Shown piece by piece: positions 1-8,621 of a stretch of DNA of 64,000 bases (positions are counted from its first letter, which is position 1; each line of letters begins with the position of its first letter). The notes beneath the pieces are model-generated. The model saw nothing but the letters and a program-made list of their open reading frames with translations. It was not told the DNA's origin and searched no databases. The translations under genes and the position numbers were made by a program. Source of the stretch: IMCC2047 sp041395865 (lineage in GTDB: Bacteria; Pseudomonadota; Gammaproteobacteria; Pseudomonadales; IMCC2047); the NCBI GenBank assembly GCA_041395865.1, contig JAWKZQ010000010.1, positions 34,283 to 98,282 of the forward strand, in the 5' to 3' direction.

Positions 1-1
1 T

Positions 2-778
2 GCTGATGATGTGCTGGAGTACGGTGCGGATAAAGTTATTATCGCAACGGGTGCCCGTTGGCACACTGACGGTACTAACGCGCTGACTAAAGAGCCCGTT
101 GAAGGTGCTGACGCTAGCCTGCCTTACATCATGACGCCTGAGCAAGTGTTCGAAGGTAAGAAGGAAATCGGCAAGCGCGTTATGATCCTGAACTGCGATC
201 CATACTACATGGCGCCAAGCTTGGCTGAGCGTTTTGCTAAAGCGGGTCACGAAGTGACAATTGCCAGTGGTGTGGGTGTTGGTCACTACATGCACTTCAC
301 GCTGGAGCATCCAAACCTGCACCGCATGATGCACGAGCAAAAAATCGAAGTTATCGGTGATGTTTGGGCTTCTAAGGTTGAGGAAGGCCGCATCGAGCTG
401 TACAGCCTGTACGGTGAAGGTTCTGTTCGTTCTTACCAAGGCCCAGGCAAACTGCCTCGTAGCGAAAATACCACTCACAAGTGGCATGAATTCGATACGC
501 TGGTGCTTGTGACTGGCCGTACTTCTAACGTTGAGCTGTACAACGAACTGAAGGCGCGTAAAGACGAGTGGGCTGCGAACGACATTAAGGGTATTTACGT
601 GATTGGTGATGCGTGGGCGCCTAAGTTGATCGCTGATGCAACCTTTGACGGTCATCGTATCGCGCGTGAGATTGAGGAAGAGAATCCTCAATACCCACTG
701 CCATACAAACGTGAAGTTCACGTTTTTGGTCAGGCTTACGTGCCTGGTGATAACTTCGAAATCGAGTATAAAGTATAG
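2..778 (+). CDS. dgcA: Dimethylglycine demethylation protein DgcA-like, C-terminal part
   Basis: The reading frame is open from the left edge, so only about the last 258 residues of a protein normally near 690 residues are here. What remains is the nucleotide-binding C-terminal half of the trimethylamine/dimethylamine-dehydrogenase class of flavoproteins: an early VIIATGARW strand, a dinucleotide-binding region around VMILNCDPYY, a later LVLVTGRTS strand and a final GDAWAPKLIADA segment. The N-terminal old-yellow-enzyme barrel with FMN and the Fe-S cluster lies outside the window. In Pseudomonas DgcA acts with DgcB in demethylating dimethylglycine to sarcosine, and the dgcB and etfBA genes downstream fit that role. 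A related methylamine dehydrogenase cannot be excluded without the barrel domain. A terminator-like hairpin follows directly. Confidence 0.8.
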   Translation, partial: ADDVLEYGADKVIIATGARWHTDGTNALTKEPVEGADASLPYIMTPEQVFEGKKEIGKRVMILNCDPYYMAPSLAERFAKAGHEVTIASGVGVGHYMHFTLEHPNLHRMMHEQKIEVIGDVWASKVEEGRIELYSLYGEGSVRSYQGPGKLPRSENTTHKWHEFDTLVLVTGRTSNVELYNELKARKDEWAANDIKGIYVIGDAWAPKLIADATFDGHRIAREIEEENPQYPLPYKREVHVFGQAYVPGDNFEIEYKV

Positions 779-805
779 AGATAGCGTACGCTTAATCTAT
801 TGCCT

Positions 806-837
806 TTGGGGCGGCACCTGTGCCGTCCCTTTTTTTA
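806..837 (+). terminator. Rho-independent terminator after dgcA
   Basis: A GC-rich stem of about nine pairs (GGGGCGGCA against TGCCGTCCC, one G-T pair) with a four-base loop is followed by a run of T. It lies 30 bases after the dgcA stop and implies that dgcB is transcribed partly by read-through or from its own promoter. Confidence 0.75.
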
Positions 838-851
838 TCTCGAAAAAGCCG

Positions 852-884
852 TAAATAGCTATCCTGTAGTGGGATAGCTATTTA
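852..884. repeat. 13-bp perfect inverted repeat
   Basis: TAAATAGCTATCC and GGATAGCTATTTA form perfect 13-base arms around a seven-base spacer. There is no T run after it, so it is not a standard terminator. It could be a protein-binding site, an mRNA-stabilising hairpin between dgcA and dgcB, or a small repeat family. Confidence 0.7.
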
Positions 885-1203
885 GGACTTTATCTTGTTG
901 TGGCAGAAGGGTATTATGTCGCGCCTCATTTATTTTGCGCTGAGTAAGCGTTAAAATATGAAGCTTTGTGGGCGGTTCATCGCAAAGTGATTCTTTGTGG
1001 TTGGACTGAGTCCTGCTTGTTTTCCTTCGGCACTTTTGTCGGAGTAATTAAAGGTGCTCAAATTAAGTAATAAACCCGAGCGCCGCCAATAATAAGTAAG
1101 AGTTAGTATTGACTGGCATCTTAATGAAGGTATCCATGTGCTTGAGTGGGGTACAGGCTGCTGGAGAGGTGCAAAAGTCTCATTCGTTAGGGAACCGTAG
1201 ATT

Positions 1204-3492
1204 ATGATCGATCCAGCACATAATTCTGAGCAAGTTACCCGAATACTGTTCCAGGAGTTTCCTCTTTGGATGACAGTTTCGTTTTATATCATCGGTCTTT
1301 CCGCGCTGGCCATTTTTGGTTATGGCTGCTATGTGGAAATTCGTAAATATAAACGTGGTAAAGCTTTTCCAACATTGCCTGAAATGGGCCGTCGCGTTAA
1401 GAAGATGGTTTCCGACGTTCTGGCACACCGTACGCTGAAGCGCCGTGATGTAAAGGCGGGCAAAGCGCACATGATGATCTTCTACGGCTTTGCTATCTGT
1501 GTGATCGCAACCGGCCTGATTACTCTGCAGGAAGACATCACAAAACCATTGACCGGAATTACATTCTGGTACGGTTCCTTCTATCTGTGGTTCTCCCTGA
1601 CAGTTGATATTGCCGGTGTGGCACTGATCTCCGGTCTGCTATACATGATGTACCGTCGTAAGTGGATGGCCCTGCCAAAGCTGGATTACAAGCGCCCAGA
1701 CCGTAGCCCTGAAGATCCAGACTATAACCGCATGAAGTATACCCGTGAAGATTGGGCGTTCCTGTGGTCTCTGATTATTATTGCTATTACCGGTTTCTTC
1801 CTGGAGGCAATCCGTCTGGTTTGGCTGCAGGGTGATCCAACTGTTTATAACTATCGCTGGTGGTCGCCGGTTGGTAACGTGATCGCTGAAGTGATCAAAG
1901 GCCTGGGTATGGGGCCTGAAGGCGCAGCTACCACACGTATGTTCCTGTGGTGGTTCCACGGCCTGATTGCGCTGACTTTCATTGCGGTTATTCCTCGCAC
2001 CAAAATCAAGCACGTCTTGACTGCGCTGGGTTCTCTGTCTGTTCGTTCCGACCTGCCAATGCAGCGTCTGCCCGAAGTGGATATGGACCAGGATAAAATT
2101 GGTTACAGCAAACTGACTGATTTTAACTTCAAAAACCTGCTGCATCTGGATGCCTGTACTAAGTGTGGCCGCTGTCATGAGGCTTGCCCTGCTAACGCTA
2201 CCGGCTATCCGCTGTCGCCGCGTGATTTCGTTCTGACCCTGCGTGAACTGGCTGAAGAGAAGCTGGAAGGTAAAACAATGCCAGCTGATGAAGAGCTGCG
2301 TGCATTGGGTGACGGTGTTAATCAGGTTCGCTCCGAAACCTTGTGGGCTTGTCGTACCTGCGCCGCTTGTGTAGAGATTTGCCCGGTCGGTATTGAGCAT
2401 GTGCCAATGATTGTCGAAATGCGCCGTGCTTTGATTGAAGAAGGTGATTTTGATCCAATGCTGCAAACTTCGCTGCAGGCGCTGCATAAGAGCGGCAACT
2501 CCTTCGGCGATAACAAACGTAAGCGCCCGAACTGGACGAAGAAACTTGACTTCAATATCAAGAATGCGACCAAAGAGCCCGTTGATGTGTTGTGGTTCGT
2601 TGGTGACTATGCATCTTTCGATCCTCGTTCACAGAAAGTTTCCCAAGACTTCGCAAGAATTCTGAATGCTGCGGGTGTGGACTTCGGTATCCTGTACGAG
2701 AAAGAAATGTCAGCCGGTAACGATGTTCGTCGTGTGGGTGAAGAGGGTCTTTACCAGCACCTGGTTGAAAATAACATTGCTACGCTGGAAGCCTGCGAGT
2801 TCAACCGTATCGTTACGACTGACCCGCACTCATTTAACACGCTGAAAAATGAGTACCCTGAATTCGGCGGTAAATTCGAGGTTGAGCATGCCAGTACCAT
2901 GATCAAGCGTTTGCTGGATGAAGGTACCATCAAGCTTGATAAAGAGATTGCTGCGACAGCGACCTACCACGATCCATGTCACCTGGGACGTTATAACAAG
3001 GGTTATGATGCGCCTCGTGAAGCACTGAAGAAAATGGGTATCGAAGTGATTGAAATGACTCGTTCACGCGATAACTCCTTCTGTTGTGGTGCTGGTGGCG
3101 GTCGTATTTGGCACGCAGATCCAATCGAGCTGGAGAAGCCTTCAGAAAATCGCGCCAAGGAAGCGATGGCGCTGGAAGGTGTCGATACACTGGTGGTTAA
3201 CTGTCCTAAGTGTATGACCATGATGGAAGATGGCTGTAAATCTACCGGTGCGGATCAGAAACTGGTTGTTAAAGAGCTGATTGAGCTTGTTGCTGAACGC
3301 ATGACGCTTGAGGCGCCTGAAGAGCCTGCAGAAGAAGCGGCTCCAGCGGCGGTAGCGGCTCCTGCGGCTGAGGCTCCTGCGGCTGAGGCTCCTGCGGCTG
3401 AGGCTCCTGCGGCTGAGGCTCCTGCGGCTGAGGCTCCTGCGGCTGAGGCTCCTGCGGCTGAAGAAGAGAAGAAAGAGGGCGGAGACGCCTAA
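1204..3492 (+). CDS. dgcB: DgcB-like membrane Fe-S oxidoreductase
   Basis: The 762-residue protein begins with several membrane segments (roughly residues 18-280, the DUF3483-type region). Two [4Fe-4S] ferredoxin motifs follow: CTKCGRCHEACP at about 318-329 and CRTCAACVEICP at about 383-394. The second half is a heterodisulfide-reductase-like cysteine-rich module, with CHLGRYN near 591, CCGAGGG near 627 and CPKC near 667. This is the architecture of DgcB, which passes electrons from dimethylglycine demethylation onward. An ATG at 1204 fits the first membrane segment. The C-terminus carries an unusual Ala-Glu-Ala-Pro tail from a 15-bp tandem repeat. The LRV gene starts two bases after the stop, and etfBA lies further down, so electron flow to ETF is a reasonable inference. 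Confidence 0.85.
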   Translation: MIDPAHNSEQVTRILFQEFPLWMTVSFYIIGLSALAIFGYGCYVEIRKYKRGKAFPTLPEMGRRVKKMVSDVLAHRTLKRRDVKAGKAHMMIFYGFAICVIATGLITLQEDITKPLTGITFWYGSFYLWFSLTVDIAGVALISGLLYMMYRRKWMALPKLDYKRPDRSPEDPDYNRMKYTREDWAFLWSLIIIAITGFFLEAIRLVWLQGDPTVYNYRWWSPVGNVIAEVIKGLGMGPEGAATTRMFLWWFHGLIALTFIAVIPRTKIKHVLTALGSLSVRSDLPMQRLPEVDMDQDKIGYSKLTDFNFKNLLHLDACTKCGRCHEACPANATGYPLSPRDFVLTLRELAEEKLEGKTMPADEELRALGDGVNQVRSETLWACRTCAACVEICPVGIEHVPMIVEMRRALIEEGDFDPMLQTSLQALHKSGNSFGDNKRKRPNWTKKLDFNIKNATKEPVDVLWFVGDYASFDPRSQKVSQDFARILNAAGVDFGILYEKEMSAGNDVRRVGEEGLYQHLVENNIATLEACEFNRIVTTDPHSFNTLKNEYPEFGGKFEVEHASTMIKRLLDEGTIKLDKEIAATATYHDPCHLGRYNKGYDAPREALKKMGIEVIEMTRSRDNSFCCGAGGGRIWHADPIELEKPSENRAKEAMALEGVDTLVVNCPKCMTMMEDGCKSTGADQKLVVKELIELVAERMTLEAPEEPAEEAAPAAVAAPAAEAPAAEAPAAEAPAAEAPAAEAPAAEAPAAEEEKKEGGDA
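3361..3461 (+). repeat. 15-bp tandem repeat inside dgcB
   Basis: The unit CCTGCGGCTGAGGCT occurs six times exactly and a seventh time in part. Each unit encodes Pro-Ala-Ala-Glu-Ala, so copy-number changes keep the frame. It forms the flexible acidic tail of DgcB. Confidence 0.95.
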
Positions 3493-3493
3493 T

Positions 3494-4858
3494 ATGAGTA
3501 AAGGCCTGGATCTGCAATCACTTTCGGAGTTTGCAGTTCAAGAGGGGGACGCTTATGTTGCTCTCGCTCTGCATCCTTTTGCTGATCAAAAGATTCAGGC
3601 CGAACTCGAAAAGTTGGTGTTTGAACGCAAACGCTTAAAGCTCACTTTTGCTGCGGCCCCTTACACGCCTAAGTCGGTGTTGACGTTGTTGGCTAATGAG
3701 GATGATGAGCAGGTACGCTTGCGCTTGACTAAGAATCCGGCAATGCCGCCGGAATTGCTGGCTCAGCTTTTCAAAAATGCTTCGCCTGCAGAAATAAAAA
3801 ACCTGGCAGCGCATCGCCGTACACCGGTTGAAATACTTGAGGCCATTGACTGGCATGATCAGGTCGCTATTCGAGCGGCGCTCTGTAGTAATAGTCATAC
3901 GCCACTTGGAATATTGCGGGAGCTGGTTGTTGATAGCTCGCCGGCTGAAAAAAAAGGGATTGTAACGAACTCTAATGCGGATGTAGCGCTGTTAACTCAG
4001 CTTTGGCAGGATGGCGATAAGTTCGTTCAGGGCGAAGTGGCTGCACATGCGACCTGTCCTGAAGCGTTGCGGGAAGAGGCTTTAGTCCACTCGGACTCGC
4101 TTGTCAGGCGTAAGCTGGCGGCTAACGAAACGCTGGATATTGATCGGCTGCTACGCCTGATGAAGGATGAAGATGCCCAGGTGCGTGCTGCTGCGACGGG
4201 CAATACTGTGCTGGAAGAAAGTTACAGGGATGGCGTCGAGGATGACCCTTCGATCCGGGTTCGCCGTACAGAGGCCAAGCGTGAAGACTTGTCGGCGAGA
4301 ATTATCGACAGTTTGGCGGATGACGAGGACCACTGGGTAAGACGTTGGGTTGCGCGGCAGCCGGCCGCCAGCGAGCAGGTACTGGAAAGATTGTCGCGGG
4401 ATGATGTTATGGAGGTTCGGCGTGCGGTAAGTCGCAATCCTAACTGCCCCGATAATATTCTGGAGCGCTTAGCTCAGGATGAGGAATCCTGGGTACGTGC
4501 CGGCGTTGCGCTCAGAGAGGATTTGGCATTACAAATTCTTGCCGGACTGGAAGGTGACGAGGATATTGATGTAAAGTCTGCCGTCGGTCGTAATCCGGGC
4601 ACCAGTGAACAGGTGTTGCTGGCCATCGCCAACCATGAAAACAAGGATGTGCGTCGATCGGTGATTGTGAATCCCAATGTGCCGGATGCAGCGTTAATAA
4701 AATTGCAGGATGACCCCTATCCGTTAAATCGGGCTATTTTGGCTGGCCATCCAAACTGTTTGACTGAAAACCTTTGGTTTTTGTTGAAGGATCCTGAACC
4801 GCAAGTGCGGTATACAGCAGGAAAAGCTTTAGCCGTTCGCTGTCAGGCTGCGGTGTAA
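3494..4858 (+). CDS. Leucine-rich repeat variant (LRV) protein
   Basis: This 454-residue soluble protein is built of helical repeats of about 24 residues from near residue 60 to the end. The recurring pattern is a conserved N-P-(x)n-P followed by a leucine-rich helix and then VRRAV/VRxxV, as in NPNCPDNILERL and NPNVPDAALIKL. That matches the LRV family of right-handed superhelices and is related to HEAT-like scaffolds. No catalytic motif and no CxxC cluster site is visible; the few cysteines are scattered. It begins two bases after dgcB with GGAGA upstream, so it is co-transcribed. Position between dgcB and etfB suggests an assembly or docking role for the electron-transfer complex, which is inference only. 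Confidence 0.75.
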   Translation: MSKGLDLQSLSEFAVQEGDAYVALALHPFADQKIQAELEKLVFERKRLKLTFAAAPYTPKSVLTLLANEDDEQVRLRLTKNPAMPPELLAQLFKNASPAEIKNLAAHRRTPVEILEAIDWHDQVAIRAALCSNSHTPLGILRELVVDSSPAEKKGIVTNSNADVALLTQLWQDGDKFVQGEVAAHATCPEALREEALVHSDSLVRRKLAANETLDIDRLLRLMKDEDAQVRAAATGNTVLEESYRDGVEDDPSIRVRRTEAKREDLSARIIDSLADDEDHWVRRWVARQPAASEQVLERLSRDDVMEVRRAVSRNPNCPDNILERLAQDEESWVRAGVALREDLALQILAGLEGDEDIDVKSAVGRNPGTSEQVLLAIANHENKDVRRSVIVNPNVPDAALIKLQDDPYPLNRAILAGHPNCLTENLWFLLKDPEPQVRYTAGKALAVRCQAAV

Positions 4859-4949
4859 GTGTTTGGAGGAAAGTAGAGGAAAAACGGATTAGTCCCTTTG
4901 GGTTTATGACGGGCTTCCTTGGTTTTTTTATTGATTGGAGAAAGTAAGT

Positions 4950-5744
4950 ATGAAAATACTCGTAGCTATTAAGCAGGTTGCCAGTCTCGATGACGATTTC
5001 GAGATTCGCGAAGACGGCAAGGACGTAGATCACGATTTCTGTGACTACGAAATTAATGAGTGGGATGATTACTCACTGGAAACTGCCCTGCAGATTCGTG
5101 AAAACAACGGTGACGAAGGGGAAATCGTTGTTGTAACAGTTGGCCCTGAAGAAGCTGATGACGAACTGCGTAAATGTCTGGGTAAAGGTGCTGACCGCGC
5201 TATCCGTGTTTGGGACGACGCGATCGAAGGCTCCGACCAAGTGGCTATCGCGCGCATCCTGACCAAGGTTGTTGAGAAAGAAAACCCTGACATGGTGTTC
5301 ATGGGTGTACAGGCGGCTGACAACGCTTACGCACAAACTGGTATTTCTGTTGCTCAGCAACTGGGCTGGCCACACGCTGCAGTTGTAAACAAGCTGGAGT
5401 ACACGCCAGGCGCTTCCCAAGCCACTGCTCACCGTGAGCTGGAAGGTGGTCTGGAAGAGAAAATCACTGTTAACTGTCCTGCCGTTCTGACTATCCAACT
5501 GGGTATCAACGAGCCACGTTACGCCTCCCTGCGCGGTATCAAGCAAGCAGCAGGCAAGCCTCTTGACGAAGTTTCTCACGGCGACCTGGGTCTGTCTGAT
5601 GATGAAGTGGGCGAAGCTGGTAGCGTATCTCGCGTACGTAAAGTATTTGTTCCAGAGAAAGGTCAGGCTGAAATGATCGAAGGTACGCCAGCAGAACAAG
5701 CTGCGCGTCTGGCTGAAATCATCAAAGAGTTAACAGGAGCCTAA
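4950..5744 (+). CDS. etfB: Electron transfer flavoprotein beta subunit
   Basis: The 264-residue protein starts MKILVAIKQV, the usual EtfB opening, and carries the conserved region around GVQAADNAYAQTG and the C-terminal PRYASLRGIKQA signature. EtfB binds AMP and partners EtfA in shuttling electrons from dehydrogenases to ETF:quinone oxidoreductase. The ATG at 4950 has GGAGAAAG upstream; the in-frame TTG at 4935 lies inside that ribosome-binding region and is unlikely to be used. The etfA start is two bases past the stop. Placement behind dgcB points to a dedicated ETF for methyl-group oxidation rather than the general fatty-acid ETF, although only an inventory of etf genes could show that. 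Confidence 0.93.
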   Translation: MKILVAIKQVASLDDDFEIREDGKDVDHDFCDYEINEWDDYSLETALQIRENNGDEGEIVVVTVGPEEADDELRKCLGKGADRAIRVWDDAIEGSDQVAIARILTKVVEKENPDMVFMGVQAADNAYAQTGISVAQQLGWPHAAVVNKLEYTPGASQATAHRELEGGLEEKITVNCPAVLTIQLGINEPRYASLRGIKQAAGKPLDEVSHGDLGLSDDEVGEAGSVSRVRKVFVPEKGQAEMIEGTPAEQAARLAEIIKELTGA

Positions 5745-5746
5745 AA

Positions 5747-6697
5747 ATGAGCGACATCTTAGTTATTGCCGAACACCGTCAAGGTGAATTACGTCCAGTT
5801 TCCCTGGAGCTGGTTGCTGCTGCTAAAGAAGCTGGCGGCTCTTCCGTTACTGTAGCCCTGATCGGTGCTAACGCAGCTGACCTGGCAGGTGCTGTCAGTG
5901 TTGAAGGCGTAGACGAAATCGTAACAGTTGCTACGCCAAGCGCTAACTTCCAGCCTGATGAGTGGAAAGCGGCTGTTGAAGCGCTGATTGAAGCACGTTC
6001 TCCCTCTCTGGTTCTGCTGCCTCACAGCGTTGACAGCTGGGGCTTTGCGCCTGCACTGGGTGCAACGGGCAAATACGGTTTCACGACTGACGTATTCGGT
6101 ATTGCAAACGACGGCGGCGAGTGGGTTGTTACTCGTGCGATGTACAAAGAAAAAGTTAACGCTGAAATCGACTTCCCAGGCAAGAGCACTGTTGTGGTAA
6201 CCGTTCGTGGCGGTACCTGGAAGCCTGCTGAAGGTTCTTCCAGCCCAGCGGTTTCTTCTCTGGATGCATCGGCTGCAGCTAACACTCAGCACGTTGAGTT
6301 CATTGAGCCACCTGCAACCGGTGACGTTGATATCACTCAGGCTGAATTCATGCTGTCTATCGGCCGTGGTATTGCCGAAGAAGACAACGTTGAGCAGTTC
6401 TCTGAGCTGGCTGACGCGGTTGGCGCAACCCTGGGTTGTTCCCGTCCTATCGCGGACAGTGGCTGGCTGCCTAAATCACGTCAGGTTGGTCAATCCGGTA
6501 AAGTTGTTGCGGCCTGTAAAGTATACGTGGCCATGGGTATTTCCGGCTCTGTACAGCACCAGGCAGGTATGAAGCACGTTGAGAACATCATCGCTGTGAA
6601 CACTGACCCTGAAGCCTCTATCTTCAGCATCGCTCGCTACGGTATCAACGCTGATATCTTCGACATCGCTGAAGAGCTGATCACTCACTTCGAGTAA
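5747..6697 (+). CDS. etfA: Electron transfer flavoprotein alpha subunit
   Basis: This 316-residue subunit begins MSDILVIAEHRQG and ends in the FAD-binding domain. The ETF-alpha signature is clear: SRPIADSGWLPKSRQVGQSG at about 231-250, then GISGSVQHQAGM and NTDPEASIFSIARYGI. It has AGGAG ten bases before the ATG and is tightly coupled to etfB. It would take electrons from the demethylase through its FAD. A strong terminator follows 47 bases after the stop and closes the dgc-etf operon. Confidence 0.94.
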   Translation: MSDILVIAEHRQGELRPVSLELVAAAKEAGGSSVTVALIGANAADLAGAVSVEGVDEIVTVATPSANFQPDEWKAAVEALIEARSPSLVLLPHSVDSWGFAPALGATGKYGFTTDVFGIANDGGEWVVTRAMYKEKVNAEIDFPGKSTVVVTVRGGTWKPAEGSSSPAVSSLDASAAANTQHVEFIEPPATGDVDITQAEFMLSIGRGIAEEDNVEQFSELADAVGATLGCSRPIADSGWLPKSRQVGQSGKVVAACKVYVAMGISGSVQHQAGMKHVENIIAVNTDPEASIFSIARYGINADIFDIAEELITHFE

Positions 6698-6743
6698 GAT
6701 TGGTTCGTTTGCTAACCTGTTTTGGGTTGGCAACAGGCTATCA

Positions 6744-6776
6744 AAACAGCCCGCCTTTGTGCGGGCTGTTTTTTTG
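6744..6776 (+). terminator. Rho-independent terminator of the dgc-etf operon
   Basis: Perfect nine-base arms ACAGCCCGC and GCGGGCTGT flank a six-base loop and are followed by seven T. It ends the etfBA transcript. Confidence 0.92.
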
Positions 6777-7278
6777 TATTTTGACCCCTTTCTAATGTTC
6801 GCGCGCGATATTACTTATACCGCCAACTGAGCGTTCCTTTCCTGACGATCTGGCCGGAGTTTCTGGCTGGCTGTTAACAAAACGCCCCCTGTTGTTAATA
6901 GTTCTTAACAGCCGTATTAACGATTCCTCTTTACCATCAGCATACCTTCTGCAGATACAGATTGCTTAGATATTTTTGTTTTTGTCGGACTGCGGGTGGC
7001 TTTAAAACCCAGCTGCTTATCGACTTATTAAAGGTGGCATGAATAATGCTGGCTTGCTTGATACGGCTTTTTATGTTGTTCTTTTTAAGCATGTTCTGAC
7101 TTGTGGATACCTATAAGGTGGTACTTCCACCTGGTAATTGATTTGTCCAGAATGCAGGCAGAAGATGATTAACAAGTTTTTGTTGGCATAACATTAACTT
7201 TATTTCGATGTATTAAAGGGCGCAAAAAACACAAAAACAGCGTCATTTCTTATCTTTAACATCCAAGGAGATTGTTAG
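6777..7278. other. Intergenic region upstream of the importer operon
   Basis: About 500 AT-rich bases carry no convincing gene. Two inverted repeats are visible: GGCTGTTAA at 6869-6877 with TTAACAGCC at 6905-6913, and a hairpin AGGTGG/CCACCT at 7116-7132. Its length and AT content suggest a regulated promoter for the binding-protein gene. AAGGAG at 7265-7270 is the ribosome-binding site of that gene. Confidence 0.5.
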
Positions 7279-8538
7279 ATGGGCATTACTCGAAGAAATT
7301 TGTTACGTGGTACGGCGGCAGGTCTTGCAGTGGCAGGGACGGGGTTTTCTACCCAACTTCTGGCCGGGCAAAAAACAGTTAAGATCGGCCTGAATATTCC
7401 AATGACAGGTGACTACGCACCCTGGGGACTTCCCGGACTCTACGGTTGCAACATCGTCGCCAATAATATCAATGCATCTGGCGGTGTGAAAATTGGCGGC
7501 GATACTTACATGATTGAACCGGTTGGTTATGATCATGGTTACGATACTGAAAAAGCGATCGTTGGGTATAACACGCTGCGCCATGATGATGCAGCAATGA
7601 TCATGATGCTGGGTGGTTCCACCGTTGGCTCCATTATTGGTCGCGCACAACGCAATAAAATGCTTGTGAGTACCCTCCTGCCATCGAACATTACCCCTGA
7701 TACCTCCAACTTGGTAGCGCCGAGTGAATCTCATCCACTCTATAACTGCACTGGCGTGGATTGGCTGGCTGATAACTTCCCGAATGCCAAGACGGCTGTA
7801 ATCGTTACGACAAACGATATCGAGTATGGCCAGCAATCGGCGGCTGTCTACCAGGCTGCTTTTGAGGCCAGGGGTATTGATGTCCTGGATACCAACTTCC
7901 ATGGTTTCGATGTCACTGACTTCGCTCCGATCGTGCAGGGTTTGCTGGCTAACAAACCAGACATTTTCTGTATGGCAACCGACGTATATACCACGCCGTT
8001 GATTGAAGCTTTGTACAACCAGGGCTATAAGGGCAAGATCATCTCTTGTACCCTGGATCTGTACGATGAAGTGATTGCGAAAACCAGCAAGGAATTCGTT
8101 GAAGGTATCATCTTCCAGTTCCCTGATTTCGATGATCCGGCGTTGCAAAGTGACGACATTCTGTTCCCCGACCCGAAAGGTTTCTGGGATACCTTCCAGA
8201 AAGACTATCCTGGGCAGTGGTCTGCGGTAGCTTGGGAATATCCGGCTAACCTGGTGACCTGGGTCTCTGCCGCACAAGCTGCTGGCTCTATCGAGCCAAT
8301 GGATGTGCTGGCGGCCATGAAGTCCAATCCAAACCCTCCCCATGTATTTGGGTCAGGCAAATGGTGGGGTAAAGACCTCTATGGCTTGGATAACTGTGTG
8401 ATCGGTCGATGGCCTGTTGTCACCATGCAAAATGGTCGTGCCCGTATTGTCGAGTTCCGCGATGTCGGCGCGTGGCTCGATAAAAATCTCGATATCCTCA
8501 AACGCAAAATGCAGGATCTTGGCCTGCGTACAGTGTAA
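7279..8538 (+). CDS. Tat-exported ABC transporter substrate-binding protein (Liv/amide type)
   Basis: The 419-residue protein opens with a twin-arginine signal, TRRNLLRG with R5 and R6, followed by a hydrophobic stretch and a likely cleavage near residue 30. The mature part is a periplasmic binding protein of the branched-chain amino acid/urea/amide group: KIGLNIPMTGDYAPWG, a central YGQQSAAVYQAAFEARG, and the late AWEYPANLVTWVSAAQAA. It would capture the ligand for the permeases and ATPases downstream. Tat export is uncommon for this class and implies folding before export. The ligand cannot be read from sequence; the dgc-etf neighbour makes a methylated amine or betaine a working guess. The gene ends at an attenuator-like terminator, which commonly allows excess binding protein. 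Confidence 0.85.
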   Translation: MGITRRNLLRGTAAGLAVAGTGFSTQLLAGQKTVKIGLNIPMTGDYAPWGLPGLYGCNIVANNINASGGVKIGGDTYMIEPVGYDHGYDTEKAIVGYNTLRHDDAAMIMMLGGSTVGSIIGRAQRNKMLVSTLLPSNITPDTSNLVAPSESHPLYNCTGVDWLADNFPNAKTAVIVTTNDIEYGQQSAAVYQAAFEARGIDVLDTNFHGFDVTDFAPIVQGLLANKPDIFCMATDVYTTPLIEALYNQGYKGKIISCTLDLYDEVIAKTSKEFVEGIIFQFPDFDDPALQSDDILFPDPKGFWDTFQKDYPGQWSAVAWEYPANLVTWVSAAQAAGSIEPMDVLAAMKSNPNPPHVFGSGKWWGKDLYGLDNCVIGRWPVVTMQNGRARIVEFRDVGAWLDKNLDILKRKMQDLGLRTV

Positions 8539-8555
8539 AGCCGGATGATGTAAAT

Positions 8556-8592
8556 AAAAGGGGGCTCTGCCTAAGGGAGGCCCCCTTTTTTT
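8556..8592 (+). terminator. Terminator/attenuator between binding protein and permease genes
   Basis: AAAAGGGGGC and GCCCCCTTTT are perfect ten-base arms around a 14-base loop and are followed by more T. Partial termination here would set a higher level of binding protein than permease. Confidence 0.8.
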
Positions 8593-8621
8593 CCACTAAA
8601 TAATAAAAAGCGGGTGATGTC

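Larger units (their letters stand above)
779..1203. other. dgcA-dgcB intergenic region
   Basis: This 425-base gap holds the dgcA terminator and a second perfect hairpin (852-884). I see no convincing coding frame in the remainder. The region just before dgcB is a plausible site for a dgcB promoter, but I could not settle on a clear -35/-10 pair. Confidence 0.5.

Noticed and set aside
3361..3461. Short regular repeats that could suggest a CRISPR array
   Set aside because: The 15-bp units are contiguous, have no spacers and lie in the dgcB frame; they are a coding tandem repeat.
7303..8343. Open frame of 346 codons on the minus strand
   Set aside because: Antisense to the substrate-binding protein gene, without a ribosome-binding site or recognisable domain.
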